Source: Phyllobacterium bourgognense
Lineage (GTDB): Bacteria; Pseudomonadota; Alphaproteobacteria; Rhizobiales; Rhizobiaceae
Reading direction: 5' to 3'
DNA length: 64,000 nt
Assembly: GCF_003337575.1 (NCBI RefSeq)
Contig: NZ_QPJM01000009.1
Location: forward strand, 62,001-126,000
Numbering within the stretch: position 1 is the first letter of the stretch; each line of letters opens with the position of its first letter. Position numbers and translations under genes: made by a program. Below are positions 25,192 to 34,303 of this stretch, one piece after another. Under the pieces are notes generated by a model. It searched no databases, was not told the DNA's origin, and saw only the letters and a list, made by a program, of their open reading frames with translations.

Positions 25192-25686
25192 ATGCAGAGC
25201 ACTCTTGTTCTCAAGTCATGGACTACTGAAGGATTTGAGATCTTGCGGCAAAATAATACCCCTGATCAAACACTTTACATTGGAGGGCCCGAGTCAGAAG
25301 AAAAGCTGGCTGACCGCCAGCGCAGATATATGCAAAATTCTCCCGGCATTACATCCATGCAAATGATCGAATTCGGCGGCGTATTGGTTGGATCGATTGG
25401 CTATTGGGAGACGGTCTGGAATAACATGGAGGTGTACGAAACTGGTTGGGCCATCGTGCCTGAATTCCGCGGTCGCGGAATTGCCCGTGGAGCTCTAGTT
25501 GCTCTCGTGGAGCATCTGAGGCCGATAGCGCGGCATTCCAAGCTGCAAGCATATCCTTCAATAGACAATATAGCTTCGAATGCACTGTGCCGGCGATGCG
25601 GTTTTAAATTTTTGGGAGAGTATAAAGTCGAGTATCCACCTGGCCGCTTCTTTCGAGGCAATGCTTGGGAGCTGGAATTAATCTGA
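25192..25686 (+). CDS. GNAT family N-acetyltransferase
   Basis: 164-residue acetyl-CoA-dependent acetyltransferase of the RimJ/RimL-like GNAT group. The acetyl-CoA pyrophosphate loop is GWAIVPEFRGRGIARGALVAL (R/Q-x-x-G-x-G/A). The preceding strand is GVLVGSIGYWETV and the late motif B is DNIASNALCRRCGFKFLGE, where a substituted N-x-x-S-x-x-L-x-x-x-x-G-F pattern is normal. The ATG at 25192 has GGGAAAGAAA before it. Target unknown; it may modify a small toxic amine or a protein N-terminus. It lies alone between the IS scar and the duplicated MFS scar. Confidence 0.85.
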   Translation: MQSTLVLKSWTTEGFEILRQNNTPDQTLYIGGPESEEKLADRQRRYMQNSPGITSMQMIEFGGVLVGSIGYWETVWNNMEVYETGWAIVPEFRGRGIARGALVALVEHLRPIARHSKLQAYPSIDNIASNALCRRCGFKFLGEYKVEYPPGRFFRGNAWELELI

Positions 25687-25699
25687 ATCTTCCCCTGGC

Positions 25700-26060
25700 C
25701 GGCCCTCGACTTTGAATGCGTGCTTGTGTCCCCGAACGAACTCCTATCTAGGAAGCCCGCATTGCTTCGAGGCAGCTAAGTTCGCGGGCTTAATCGTCCT
25801 CAGATGCACCCCTTCCTACTAAAACGACTCAATGCCGATACAACTCAAAGCCAGTTGATTGCTGCAAGAAACCGTGTTTTGTGACAATTTATGAGATGTC
25901 TACTTTAGCGCACTTTTGCTGCACACTATCCTCGTTCGCACTCCAAGCATGGGCAGTTCGACCCCGTAATGCCAATATCTAATCCGATAGATAACCTGTT
26001 CTCAATTGAACAATGCAGGAAAGACCATAGTCATGGTAGTTCACTCGTTACTTCTTAGAA
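25700..26060 (+). pseudogene. Scar of a duplicated MFS gene (ends kept, body deleted)
   Basis: 25750-25910 resembles the MFS promoter region 23030-23180 (CCGCATTGCTTCG, CTCAAAGCCAGTTGATT, GTGTTTTGTG). Immediately after, 25912-26060 resembles the MFS 3' end and downstream flank 24395-24530 (GTTCGCACTCCAAG, GTAATGCCAAT, ATAACCTGTTCT). The join falls at a short GCGC/AGCGCA match. A second copy of the gene was thus deleted between two short repeats. Confidence 0.65.
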
Positions 26061-26090
26061 ATTTCACATTCGACGGATGAAAAAACAGCT

Positions 26091-28220
26091 ATGAAAGACA
26101 TGCCGACGCTCATAGCAGCCACGTTTTCAATTGCGGGTCTGATCACATATTTATTGACGGAGATGAAGATCGCTCTAATCCTCTTGGTTGTCGCAGCCGT
26201 TCAAGTAACTCCTGCCAATTGGATAATGACAGTTCGCTGGGGCCTGGTAATCGGATTTTTAAGTGCTGTAGCCCTCTCACTGCCCATCCTAAGTATTCTA
26301 AGTGACACAGCGTTTTCCTGGGCACTTTTCTTCGCGGTGGCAATCGCCATCAGCGTTACTGGTAGTCCAAACCGTTCAACAACATCTTCAAAAACTGGTT
26401 CTGCAGATAACCGTGACGGTGCCCGTTCTGATTATTCCAACCGCAGCGATCTAGATTTCATTCATCCTGACGATCGAGATGCGATCACTCAAGCAGAGGG
26501 CCGAGCATTATGGAGCGGCTTTCCCCAAGTCGTAAAATATCGACATATCCAGCCCGATGGAAGCTTCATTTGGACGGATTTTAGAGCCGAGCCCACCTAT
26601 CGCATAGCTGATACCATCGCTCCCAAAATTTCCGCCCAACACTTACCGTGGACGGTTGCTGACTCGCTTGGAGAGACAGCAGACGCGGCGCGAATGGCAA
26701 TGACTCTCGAGACAATTTTCGGAGGTGGGTGGGCGCTGGATCCGACGGGAAGATTCACGTACGCGACACCTAACGCCCAGACTACAGTCGGTCTGACGCT
26801 CGAACAAATGAACGAACCTTTGGATGGCAAATTGTTCGTGGATGGCGGCAACCTGGGATGGAAACGTATGTTCCATCCTGACGAGTATGAGCGTGTGGCG
26901 ACTTGGTTTCGCCATTGCCTCAAAACGGGTCAGAATTGGAACGACGAATATCGTTTGAGAAGAGCCAGCACCGGCGAGTATGGATGGTACCGGGTGGCGG
27001 CACGGCCTACTCGTGACAGCCACAATCGCATTACCGGCTGGTACGGCACATCGATCGACATAACCGTTCTCAAGCAAACAGAGGAGGCCTTGCGTAGTCG
27101 TGAACGCGAGCTCTCCCAGCTAGTGGACATGGTTCCAATTCACATTATCCGGCTCACCGCTGACGGCAAACCCACCTTCATGAGCAAGGGCACGGCAGAT
27201 TTTTTTGCCTTGGAAAATCAACTACTCGAAGAACCAGACAAGGTTATGGCTGTAATGCGGGAAGCGTTACACCCCGACGACGCAGCAAAAGTCACCGCGG
27301 TGCTTAAACGAGCGTCGAGGGAGGGGGAACGTTTCGCGTTGACCTATCGCGTCCGAAGGGGAGATGGCATGTATCGCTGGATGAACGGCCGGGGAGAACC
27401 CCTCAGAGATGAAGCCGGAGGAATAGTCCAATGGTACGCTGTTTCTCTCGACATTGACGATCAGGTGCGCACGCAAGAGGAGCTTCGACTTGCGCAAGAG
27501 AATCTGGCGCGCGCTAGCCAAGCCGCTAGCCTCGCTGAACTCTCCGCGTCGATTGCACACGAGGTGGGTCAACCTTTGGCGGCGCTTCTATCGAGTGCAG
27601 AAGCAAGTCAACGGTGGCTGTTAAACAATCCACCCAACATCGAAAGGGCGCAGCAGGCGCTGGAGCGAGTGGTGCGGGGGGGGAACTCGGCCGCGGAAAT
27701 CATCAACCGCATACGCGCCCTGTTTAAACACTCAACTGCGTCCAGAGAACCCATATATCTGCAATCTATCGTTGCAGAGGCACGCGATTTGATGGCTGAG
27801 GAATGTTCACAGCACGGCGTTCAGCTTGAAGTGAATGTTGATGATGATCTTCCTGCAATCTCACTGGATCGTGTGCAGATTCAGCAGGTTCTAATAAACC
27901 TTCTCCGAAATGGTGTTGATGCCATGAAGGCAAGCAACGATGCGAAGTTACTTCGTGTTTGGATTTTACTAAAACAGGAAGTCATCGAAATTGGCGTTAG
28001 CGACACTGGGCACGGGGTGGAAGTGCCTACGCTGATCTTTGAACCGTTTTTTACTACCAAAGAACAGGGGATGGGAATGGGACTGGCAATTTGTCGTTCG
28101 ATCGTTGACCGCCATGGCGGTCGACTTTGGACAGAAAAAAACCTGCCAAAGGGAGCAACATTCCTCTTTACATTGCCCCTTGATAGCGAAGGCCATCGAC
28201 TTGACCCAACTCTCTCCTGA
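26091..28220 (+). CDS. PAS sensor histidine kinase 2
   Basis: 709-residue membrane-bound sensor kinase. The first ~95 residues hold TM helices (IAATFSIAGLITYLL, ALILLVVAAVQV, VIGFLSAVALSLPIL, FSWALFFAVAIAISV). Three PAS-like domains follow; the second contains WALDPTGRFTYATPNAQ and ITGWYGTSIDITVLKQTE, the third PLRDEAGGIVQWYAVSLDID. The phospho-acceptor is His ~490 in SIAHEVGQPLAALLSS, with HATPase_c N/G boxes (INLLRNGVDAM, VSDTGHGVEV, GMGMGLAICRSIVDRHGG). No receiver or linked regulator gene is adjacent; likely partners are the FixJ-like regulators at 36095, 45022 and 46108. Paralog of kinases 1 and 3. Confidence 0.9.
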   Translation: MKDMPTLIAATFSIAGLITYLLTEMKIALILLVVAAVQVTPANWIMTVRWGLVIGFLSAVALSLPILSILSDTAFSWALFFAVAIAISVTGSPNRSTTSSKTGSADNRDGARSDYSNRSDLDFIHPDDRDAITQAEGRALWSGFPQVVKYRHIQPDGSFIWTDFRAEPTYRIADTIAPKISAQHLPWTVADSLGETADAARMAMTLETIFGGGWALDPTGRFTYATPNAQTTVGLTLEQMNEPLDGKLFVDGGNLGWKRMFHPDEYERVATWFRHCLKTGQNWNDEYRLRRASTGEYGWYRVAARPTRDSHNRITGWYGTSIDITVLKQTEEALRSRERELSQLVDMVPIHIIRLTADGKPTFMSKGTADFFALENQLLEEPDKVMAVMREALHPDDAAKVTAVLKRASREGERFALTYRVRRGDGMYRWMNGRGEPLRDEAGGIVQWYAVSLDIDDQVRTQEELRLAQENLARASQAASLAELSASIAHEVGQPLAALLSSAEASQRWLLNNPPNIERAQQALERVVRGGNSAAEIINRIRALFKHSTASREPIYLQSIVAEARDLMAEECSQHGVQLEVNVDDDLPAISLDRVQIQQVLINLLRNGVDAMKASNDAKLLRVWILLKQEVIEIGVSDTGHGVEVPTLIFEPFFTTKEQGMGMGLAICRSIVDRHGGRLWTEKNLPKGATFLFTLPLDSEGHRLDPTLS

Positions 28221-28267
28221 TCAGCTTAAGGCACATGTCGTGCAAGACCCGAACCTTGGATTACAAG

Positions 28268-29311
28268 TTATGGTGCGAGATTCACAACATCAATCATCGG
28301 CTGGACGGACATGCCGACACGCAAGCGACTAGCAGCTGCCTGGCCGGGGTCAATACTAATACGAACGGGCAAGCGCTGAACAATCTTGGTAAAATTACCT
28401 GTGGCGTTGTGCGGCGCAATCGGCGAGTAACTCACCCCGCTTGCAGGTCCCATGCTCGCAACCCTGCCTGTCAGCACCTCATTAGGCAGTGCGTCGATTC
28501 TTATTTTTACTATTTGGCCAATGTGAACGCGTGCCAATTGTGTCTCGCGAAAATTGGCATCAATGTAGACAGCATCGAGAGGAACGACCGACAAAAGAGG
28601 TTGGCCGGGATTAACGTAAGCACCGACACGTATTGATTTTTGTCCAATGGTCCCGTCAATTGGTGCTTTGATGTCGGTATAGGACAGTTTCAGTTCGGCT
28701 GTAGATTGCGCGGTTTCCGCCCGAACCAACTCTGCCCGCAATTTTTCGAGATCGGCACTGATAATATCAATTTGTTGTTCTGCCGCCTTTATCCCCGCGA
28801 GATTCTTTTCTCTGGTGGCAATTTGAATGCCAAGCTGAGCTTCCGCCTGCTGCATGGCTTTAACAGTACCAGATCCGTTCGATGCCAATTGCTGGTAACG
28901 CTTTTGCTCAGCTTGTGCGAATTTCAACGCAGCATCATCCGCAGCGAGTTCAGCGTACGCTTTCCGTATCAATGACTCTTGCAAAACCAATTGAGAATTA
29001 AGACTTCGAACAGAAGCCTCAGCACTGCCAACCTGCGCTTTTGCGGCATCTACTGCGATGACGAAGTCTCTGTCGTCAATCTTTGCCAACATGTCGCCGG
29101 CCTTTACGAGTTGGTTTTCCTCGATGAAAACTTTTTCCACCGTTCCCGCAACCTGTGGGGCAACCGTCGTAAAGTCCGCCTGAACATAGGCATCGTCGGT
29201 TGATTGAATAGACGCGTCGGACTCCGGGGTGTTGAAAAATACTATCATGCCCCCAGCTGCGGCAAGCATTAAAGTGAACAACACGATTCGTGATTGCTTA
29301 GACATAGTCAT
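28268..29311 (-). CDS. HlyD/EmrA-family efflux periplasmic adaptor
   Basis: 347-residue membrane-fusion protein. One N-terminal TM (IVLFTLMLAAAGGMIVFF) anchors it. The biotinyl-lipoyl-like half DAYVQADFTTVAPQVAGTVE is followed by a coiled-coil hairpin (about residues 85-200) and the second lipoyl half TDIKAPIDGTIGQKSIRVGA. Its ATG overlaps the stop of the MFS pump gene (29308-29311, ATGA), so adaptor and pump are translationally coupled as an EmrAB-type system exporting hydrophobic toxicants. No outer-membrane factor is encoded here. It converges with kinase 2. Confidence 0.92.
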   Translation of the reverse strand: MTMSKQSRIVLFTLMLAAAGGMIVFFNTPESDASIQSTDDAYVQADFTTVAPQVAGTVEKVFIEENQLVKAGDMLAKIDDRDFVIAVDAAKAQVGSAEASVRSLNSQLVLQESLIRKAYAELAADDAALKFAQAEQKRYQQLASNGSGTVKAMQQAEAQLGIQIATREKNLAGIKAAEQQIDIISADLEKLRAELVRAETAQSTAELKLSYTDIKAPIDGTIGQKSIRVGAYVNPGQPLLSVVPLDAVYIDANFRETQLARVHIGQIVKIRIDALPNEVLTGRVASMGPASGVSYSPIAPHNATGNFTKIVQRLPVRISIDPGQAAASRLRVGMSVQPMIDVVNLAP

Positions 29312-30945
29312 TTTGTACTGCCTATAGAACGAGGATTTGTACCAGTCCCTGCACTGGGAGATGGGATGTATGAAAGACCCAAAACCAGTGGGATAAGGAG
29401 AATTCCGAGACTGCCCAACAGCCGATAGGCGTCTGCGGTAGCCAAGACGAGCGCCTGATCGGCGATGAGGTTTTGTAACGTCGGAAGGTCAATTGGATTT
29501 GCCGGAGAGCTACCAACCAGACCGGCATTGTTAAGTAGCATTTCGGAGTGAAAACGCCCGCGAACTGTAACAAACTGTCCGACTACCGCAGCACCGCTCA
29601 AGGTACTGAAAACACGCAAAGTATTGATAGTTCCGGAAACGTACGGGCCCTCTGACGGATGGACAACGCTTGTGATGAGAAACAGCATGGGTACGATTGC
29701 CATCGGTTGGCCGAGACCCTGGAGGACCTGCGCTTTTATGAACTGGTCTCCATTCCAGTCAGAGTTGACGAACGACGCGTCCAAACATGCGAGCGAAATC
29801 AGACACAGCCCAATCACAAATATGATTCTGGCGTCGATCCATTTTTGATAAAGGATCAGAGCAACAATCGACCCGAGGAACAGTTGTGGGAGAGCAATGA
29901 TGAGGCCAAGTGGTGCTCCCTGGAGAGCTTTGTACCCCTGGATCTGGCCAAGGAAGGTCGACGGCAACATCGATCCAGAAAGGAGAACCACTAACAAACA
30001 AGCGAAGATCACGAGCCCCAACCCAAGGTTGCGGCGACTGAGCATTTGCAATTTTAAGAAGGGTTGCGGATGATGCCATTCACTCAGAAAGAAACTGATG
30101 AGAAGCACGGAACCGACCGTTACCGTCGTGGTGATCAATGGGGAGTTGAACCAATCCAGCCGACTGCCCTGATCAAGGCCGATTGTGAGAAGGCATAGCG
30201 AGGGAATGGCGAATGCCATGCCGAACCAATTAGCATGCCGAAAACGAGCGATTTGGATCGGCTCTTTTGGCAGTCCCCACCCCACAAGCAGGCTAGAAAA
30301 TGCAGCCATGGGAATGACCTGCCAGTAGACAAACCGCCAATCGACGAGAACGTCAGTCCATTGCCCAGTCAACCAAATCGCCACGTTCGGAGCAAATGTT
30401 GAGGTTAGGGCAAATAGTGCTAAGCCGTGAAGCCGGATGGACAGGGGCAGAAATTTCAGCGCAGCCATCATCAAAATCGGTATCATCCCTCCGCAACTGA
30501 TGCCTTGCGCGAAACGTAAAACCAACAGAAGGTTCAGGTTCTGTATGTAGGGAAGTATCGTCGCGAGAATTGTACAAGAAACAAGCAGGCACAGGTGAAA
30601 TCGGCGTATTGAAAGAGTAATCGCGAACCAGGCCGCGAATGGCATGATGGCGAGCTCTCCAGCACTATAAGCCGTATTGATCCAAGAACCTTGATCAATA
30701 CCGTAGCCCAGCTGGCCACGAAGATCAGCAAGCGCTAGCGCGCTCACGCGTGCGTTCAACCCCGCCATAATAGCAGCCAGCAATATTCCCACCAGAGCCG
30801 CGATAGTCCGTTTTGTCGGGTTCGATCCGGTCGCTGATGGAGCGCCGGTTGCGGGAAAAGACGAAGGAATTGCTATCACTTCACGCACCGCTCGGTGTCC
30901 TGCATCGGGGAGAGTAGACCACTGCAAGTTCCATGGACGCCACAC
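29308..30945 (-). CDS. DHA2-family MFS multidrug transporter (EmrB-like)
   Basis: 545 residues with about 14 TM helices. DHA2/EmrB hallmarks are visible: MAGLNARVSALALADLRGQL in TM1, WINTAYSAGELAIMPFAAWF in TM2, and the exporter segment RFAQGISCGGMIPILMMAAL. The start is uncertain: GTG 30945 has AAGGAGA almost touching it, and GTG codons about 19 residues further on are alternatives. It is coupled to the EmrA-like adaptor and read divergently from the TetR gene at 31067, with two palindromic operators between. Proton-driven export of an unknown toxic compound is inferred. Confidence 0.88.
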   Translation of the reverse strand: MWRPWNLQWSTLPDAGHRAVREVIAIPSSFPATGAPSATGSNPTKRTIAALVGILLAAIMAGLNARVSALALADLRGQLGYGIDQGSWINTAYSAGELAIMPFAAWFAITLSIRRFHLCLLVSCTILATILPYIQNLNLLLVLRFAQGISCGGMIPILMMAALKFLPLSIRLHGLALFALTSTFAPNVAIWLTGQWTDVLVDWRFVYWQVIPMAAFSSLLVGWGLPKEPIQIARFRHANWFGMAFAIPSLCLLTIGLDQGSRLDWFNSPLITTTVTVGSVLLISFFLSEWHHPQPFLKLQMLSRRNLGLGLVIFACLLVVLLSGSMLPSTFLGQIQGYKALQGAPLGLIIALPQLFLGSIVALILYQKWIDARIIFVIGLCLISLACLDASFVNSDWNGDQFIKAQVLQGLGQPMAIVPMLFLITSVVHPSEGPYVSGTINTLRVFSTLSGAAVVGQFVTVRGRFHSEMLLNNAGLVGSSPANPIDLPTLQNLIADQALVLATADAYRLLGSLGILLIPLVLGLSYIPSPSAGTGTNPRSIGSTK

Positions 30946-30989
30946 TCTCCTTGTTTTGTTATCAATGACGATGATTGAATATAATGGGC

Positions 30990-31009
30990 GTGGTAATGAT
31001 CATTACCAC
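30990..31009. promoter_or_regulatory. TetR operator 1 (perfect 20-bp palindrome)
   Basis: GTGGTAATGATCATTACCAC is fully palindromic and lies between the divergent efflux operon and TetR gene. It shares TGGTAAT/ATTACCA half-sites with operator 2. Confidence 0.75.
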
Positions 31010-31022
31010 CGATTGACGTGTA

Positions 31023-31040
31023 TGGTAATTCCAATTACCA
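31023..31040. promoter_or_regulatory. TetR operator 2
   Basis: TGGTAATT-CC-AATTACCA, centred 32 bp (about three helical turns) from operator 1, so two regulator dimers would bind the same face of the DNA. Confidence 0.7.
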
Positions 31041-31066
31041 GTCAACTAATTCTCATGGAGCATTTG

Positions 31067-31702
31067 ATGCACGATCAAGAAAATCAGCAAACTTTGTCAC
31101 GTGCGGAGCGGCGAGCTGTCATACTTGATGCTGCGGCGTCAGTATTTTTTGAACGCGGGTTCGCGGCTACGAGTATCGATGCTGTGATCGAGCGATCCGG
31201 AGGTTCCAAACGAAATATTTATGACGAGTTTGGAAACAAGCAGGGGCTTCTGATCGCACTAATTACTGAGACAGCCGACAAGGCACTTGCAGTTTTGACC
31301 GTTGATCATTTGCGGACACCAAACCTGCACGACACGCTGCTGGAATTCGCCCAACGCCTCTTTACGAATTACATGTCCCCTCCATTACTTGGAATTTTCA
31401 GGATAATCATGGCGGAGTCGTCTCGCTTCCCGGAGCTGGCAAAAGCGTTTCACGAGAAGGGACCAGGACGGGCAGTTAAACGTCTTGCTGAGCTATTAGA
31501 GGATGCGTCTAACCGCGGCGAAATCGAAACAGTGAATTTTAAGGTTGCAGCTGATCAATTCCTTGGTTTACTACGTGGCAATCTTCATTTGGAGGTTATG
31601 CTGGGCTTGCGCCCAGTGCCAGATAAGGCGGAAGCTGAGATGTTTGTAAGATCCGCTGTAGGCATGTTCGTAAAGGGTCTTAGGGTTGAAAATCGAAACT
31701 GA
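31067..31702 (+). CDS. TetR family regulator of the EmrAB-type pump
   Basis: 211-residue TetR regulator. The HTH is SRAERRAVILDAAASVFFER then GFAATSIDAVIERSGGSKRNIYDEFGNKQGLL. The C-terminal domain contains LGIFRIIMAESSRFPELAKAF and resembles TetR_C_7-type domains found in regulators of efflux and fatty-acid genes. The frame is open back to 30956 across the operators. The ATG at 31067, with GGAG six bases upstream (inside the earlier ATGGAG), is preferred. It most probably represses the divergent pump genes and itself through the twin TGGTAAT palindromes. Confidence 0.88.
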   Translation: MHDQENQQTLSRAERRAVILDAAASVFFERGFAATSIDAVIERSGGSKRNIYDEFGNKQGLLIALITETADKALAVLTVDHLRTPNLHDTLLEFAQRLFTNYMSPPLLGIFRIIMAESSRFPELAKAFHEKGPGRAVKRLAELLEDASNRGEIETVNFKVAADQFLGLLRGNLHLEVMLGLRPVPDKAEAEMFVRSAVGMFVKGLRVENRN

Positions 31703-31764
31703 ACGATTTCTTCCCCAATCCAGTTCGTTGTATAAACTGCTCAGACGGTCGTCACGTTGAACCG

Positions 31765-32046
31765 TCAATTGTTACGACTGTTATCGTTTGGCTTCACAAC
31801 GCCGTAACGATGTGCCGTTTTGTATCTCGTATTCCTGACCTCAATAATGCCTCCTGCCAACACCTCGTATATGACTTCTCCATTTTTTGAAGTAGCGACG
31901 TCTCCTACTTTACCCTCGCCGCGTATTATTTGATTTACTGTAATCCGGGGAGGCGGGTCATCTGCTGCAACTGCGGCTGCGCCAAAGAAAAGGAAGCCCA
32001 AAAAAGGGGATACTGCAGCAGCCAGCACTAATTTGTTCTTCACCAC
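31765..32046 (-). CDS. Small secreted protein of unknown function
   Basis: 93 residues. A clear Sec signal peptide (MVKNKLVLAAAVSPFLGFLF...AVAA) is followed by a compact mature domain of ~65 residues. This domain has alternating hydrophobic residues (ITVNQIIRGEGKVGDVATSK, GEVIYEVLAGGIIEV) that suggest a small beta-barrel or SH3-like fold. No cysteines in the mature part. GGAGACTGC precedes the GTG start. Not assigned to a family. It is read leftwards, convergent with the TetR gene, and 380 bp downstream of the SDR gene. Confidence 0.6.
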   Translation of the reverse strand: MVKNKLVLAAAVSPFLGFLFFGAAAVAADDPPPRITVNQIIRGEGKVGDVATSKNGEVIYEVLAGGIIEVRNTRYKTAHRYGVVKPNDNSRNN

Positions 32047-32428
32047 GCAGTCTCCGGATTATGGAATGCCGACTTTGGTATTCATCTAAGGTTTGCATCA
32101 ATTGTCATCAGCATGAGGTCCCTGGACCATGTGTAAGTATTTGCCAGCAAGCCATCATCCCGCAGTTCCGGATGCCAGGTCGCCTCCGAGAAGGCGACCT
32201 GGTTGCGGATCGTGGGAGGATCCACTTGCGGACCGGATGTCGTCCGCCGAGTCGCTCTTCGAGGGGTAAGAAGAGGCTGACCAGAAGACGATACTCCAAC
32301 CCGTTACCTGTCGTTAGTATACTTTAGTATGGTGAGGACATGTATTCTTCATTCAGGATTACATGCACTCAAAGCAAACAGCGTCTTTTACAAGTGTATC
32401 GGACATACCCATCGCAACGTTTGTTAAA
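32047..32428. other. Intergenic region with serial hairpins and a palindromic box
   Basis: No ORF with protein character. Contains the strong hairpin at 32175-32202, two weaker stems after it (GGATC..GATCC near 32207-32223; GCGGAC..GTCCGC near 32227-32246) and a TTAGTATACTTTAG element at about 32314-32327 related to the recurrent box. Confidence 0.5.
32175..32202. terminator. Strong hairpin downstream of SDR gene
   Basis: CCAGGTCGCCT and AGGCGACCTGG are exact 11-bp arms around a 6-nt loop. No T tract on either side, so a structured RNA element is as possible as a terminator. Confidence 0.45.
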
Positions 32429-33178
32429 TCACGTCAAAGCCATTCCGCCATCAACCAGAAGTTCGATGCCATTTACAAAGCTTCCGGATTGGCTGGCGAG
32501 GAAGAGTGCTGCGTTGGCAATTTCTTCGGCCTGGCCAAGTCTACCTGCTGGTATCATTCCGGCCATCATGTCGACGAAGCCTGGAAGCTCCGCTTCGCCT
32601 ATACCCAGCTTCGAAAGAATAGCTGTTTCGACTGGCCCAGGGCTCAAAACATTGACACGAATCTTCCGGTCCCTAAGTTCGAGAGTCCAGTTGCGTGCAA
32701 ATGCAGCCACTGCAGCTTTTGAACCGGCGTAAGCAGCATGTCCGTCGAGGACCTTGGTGGCGGCCATCGAACTGGTGAGGATAATACTGCCACCTTCACT
32801 GAGGAGGGGGACAATAGCCTGGACGCCAAAAAATACCCCTCGTGTATTAATCGCGAAGTGGCGATCATAATCCTCCACCGTTACCTCGTTCGATCCCGTT
32901 AAGTTTATGTATCCGGCGTTTGCCATGTAAACATCCAATCGGCCGAACCTTCGTTGCACTTCATCGGCAACTGCTTGGTGGTGGGCGATGTCGGCCACGT
33001 CCCCACTAATAGCGATCGCGCCCGAACCGATCTCCTGCAGCGCTGAATCCAAGACGCTCTGACGGCGTCCTGTAATCACAACTTGCGCTCCTTCCTTCGC
33101 AAACAGCTTCGCTGTCGCTTTCCCGATTCCGCTATTGCCTCCAGTGATCACCACAATCTTATCAGCAAGCTTTTTCAT
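32429..33178 (-). CDS. Short-chain dehydrogenase/reductase
   Basis: 249-residue SDR with TGGNSGIGKATAKLF (cofactor glycines), Arg-Arg after beta-2 (VVITGRRQSVL, suggesting NADP), NAG as VYMANAGYINL, catalytic Ser in ILTSSMAA, and YAGSKAA for YxxxK. SPGPVETAILSKLG is typical of the group that sits opposite LysR regulators in proteobacteria. AAGGAGAAC lies before the ATG at 33178; the longer frame to 33226 is rejected. Divergent from the LysR gene 93 bp away, which likely controls it. Substrate unknown. Confidence 0.9.
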   Translation of the reverse strand: MKKLADKIVVITGGNSGIGKATAKLFAKEGAQVVITGRRQSVLDSALQEIGSGAIAISGDVADIAHHQAVADEVQRRFGRLDVYMANAGYINLTGSNEVTVEDYDRHFAINTRGVFFGVQAIVPLLSEGGSIILTSSMAATKVLDGHAAYAGSKAAVAAFARNWTLELRDRKIRVNVLSPGPVETAILSKLGIGEAELPGFVDMMAGMIPAGRLGQAEEIANAALFLASQSGSFVNGIELLVDGGMALT

Positions 33179-33271
33179 CACAGTTCTCCTTTGATGTTGC
33201 TTGAAGTAAACATTTGTGGCTCCCACTATTAGGCCGTGCGCGAGAACAATATAATTTCCGGAGAAGCATGA

Positions 33272-34183
33272 ATGGCGAGATTATTGAATGAAGCACCGGG
33301 TCTGTTGGCATTCATTCGAACAGTTGAGGCTGGCTCGTTCACGGCAGCTGCACGGGATCTAAAGACTTCGCCTTCAGCGGTGTCGAAGGCTGTGGCACGA
33401 CTAGAAAACTTGGTCGGAGTTAGATTGTTCTTGAGAACAACCAGAGCGCTAAAGTTAACGCCGGACGGGCACTTATTCTTCGCGCGCATTGCTCCACTTT
33501 TGAGGGAAATTGATGAGTCCGCCGAATTGCTGCGTCCATCGAAAGAGCCAACCGGAAGACTGAGGATGAGTATGCCAAGTGAGATCGCGCGCTTCCTAAT
33601 GGCACCCCTTATGACAAAATTCGCCAATGATTATCCGTTACTGCAGCTCGATATCGGTATAACCGATCGTTATGTGGATTTAGTCAGAGAGGACTATGAT
33701 GTTGTGTTCCGGGTCGGCCACGTCAGCCAAGGAAATCTTATGGTCAGGCGTCTGATGGACGTTGAAATGGTGCTGGTGGCATCCCCCTCTTTTACGTCAC
33801 AGTGGGGACACCCGCACACCGTAGCTGAACTTAGCAAACTTCCCTTTGCACGGTACGTTGCCGGGCGCACCCAAACCATCCACTTTCAAAACGGAGAGAG
33901 TATCGTTACGAGCGGTCGTGTCGATTGTGATACCGGATATGGTCTGCAAGTTGCAGCCCAGGAAGGTATGGGCATAGCACATCTCATGCGGTGGGTGGTC
34001 GCAGACGACCTCCGCGCTGGGCGTTTGGTACAGATCCTGGCGGATGTACCGTTGCCCTCACTACCCTTTAACGCTGTTCACGCCTTCAGAGAAAATATCC
34101 CCGCCAGAGTCCGACTGCTGTGTGATTTCATGCGTGACGAAGCGAGGCGGTCATCAGTTGATCACTCTTCAATCCATAGTTGA
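33272..34183 (+). CDS. LysR family transcriptional regulator
   Basis: 303 residues. The N-terminal winged HTH is LLAFIRTVEAGSFTAAARDLKTSPSAVSKAVARLENLVGVRLFLRTTRALKLT, followed by a two-lobed PBP2 effector domain (ITDRYVDLVREDYDVVFRVG, VAAQEGMGIAHLMRWVVADDL). The DYDVVFRVG segment is typical of the CrgA-like subgroup that regulates adjacent SDR or MFS genes. It is divergently transcribed from the SDR gene and probably activates or represses it with an unknown small ligand. Confidence 0.9.
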   Translation: MARLLNEAPGLLAFIRTVEAGSFTAAARDLKTSPSAVSKAVARLENLVGVRLFLRTTRALKLTPDGHLFFARIAPLLREIDESAELLRPSKEPTGRLRMSMPSEIARFLMAPLMTKFANDYPLLQLDIGITDRYVDLVREDYDVVFRVGHVSQGNLMVRRLMDVEMVLVASPSFTSQWGHPHTVAELSKLPFARYVAGRTQTIHFQNGESIVTSGRVDCDTGYGLQVAAQEGMGIAHLMRWVVADDLRAGRLVQILADVPLPSLPFNAVHAFRENIPARVRLLCDFMRDEARRSSVDHSSIHS

Positions 34184-34303
34184 GCACAGAACTGTTGCTT
34201 CTTGTGACGTCTTTCTTGGAAGACGGCAGAGGCAACGCTCGATATAAAGGAGACGTGGCAATCGAGCCGTTTCGGTGAACACTGAAGAGCGGTGGAGGAA
34301 TGC

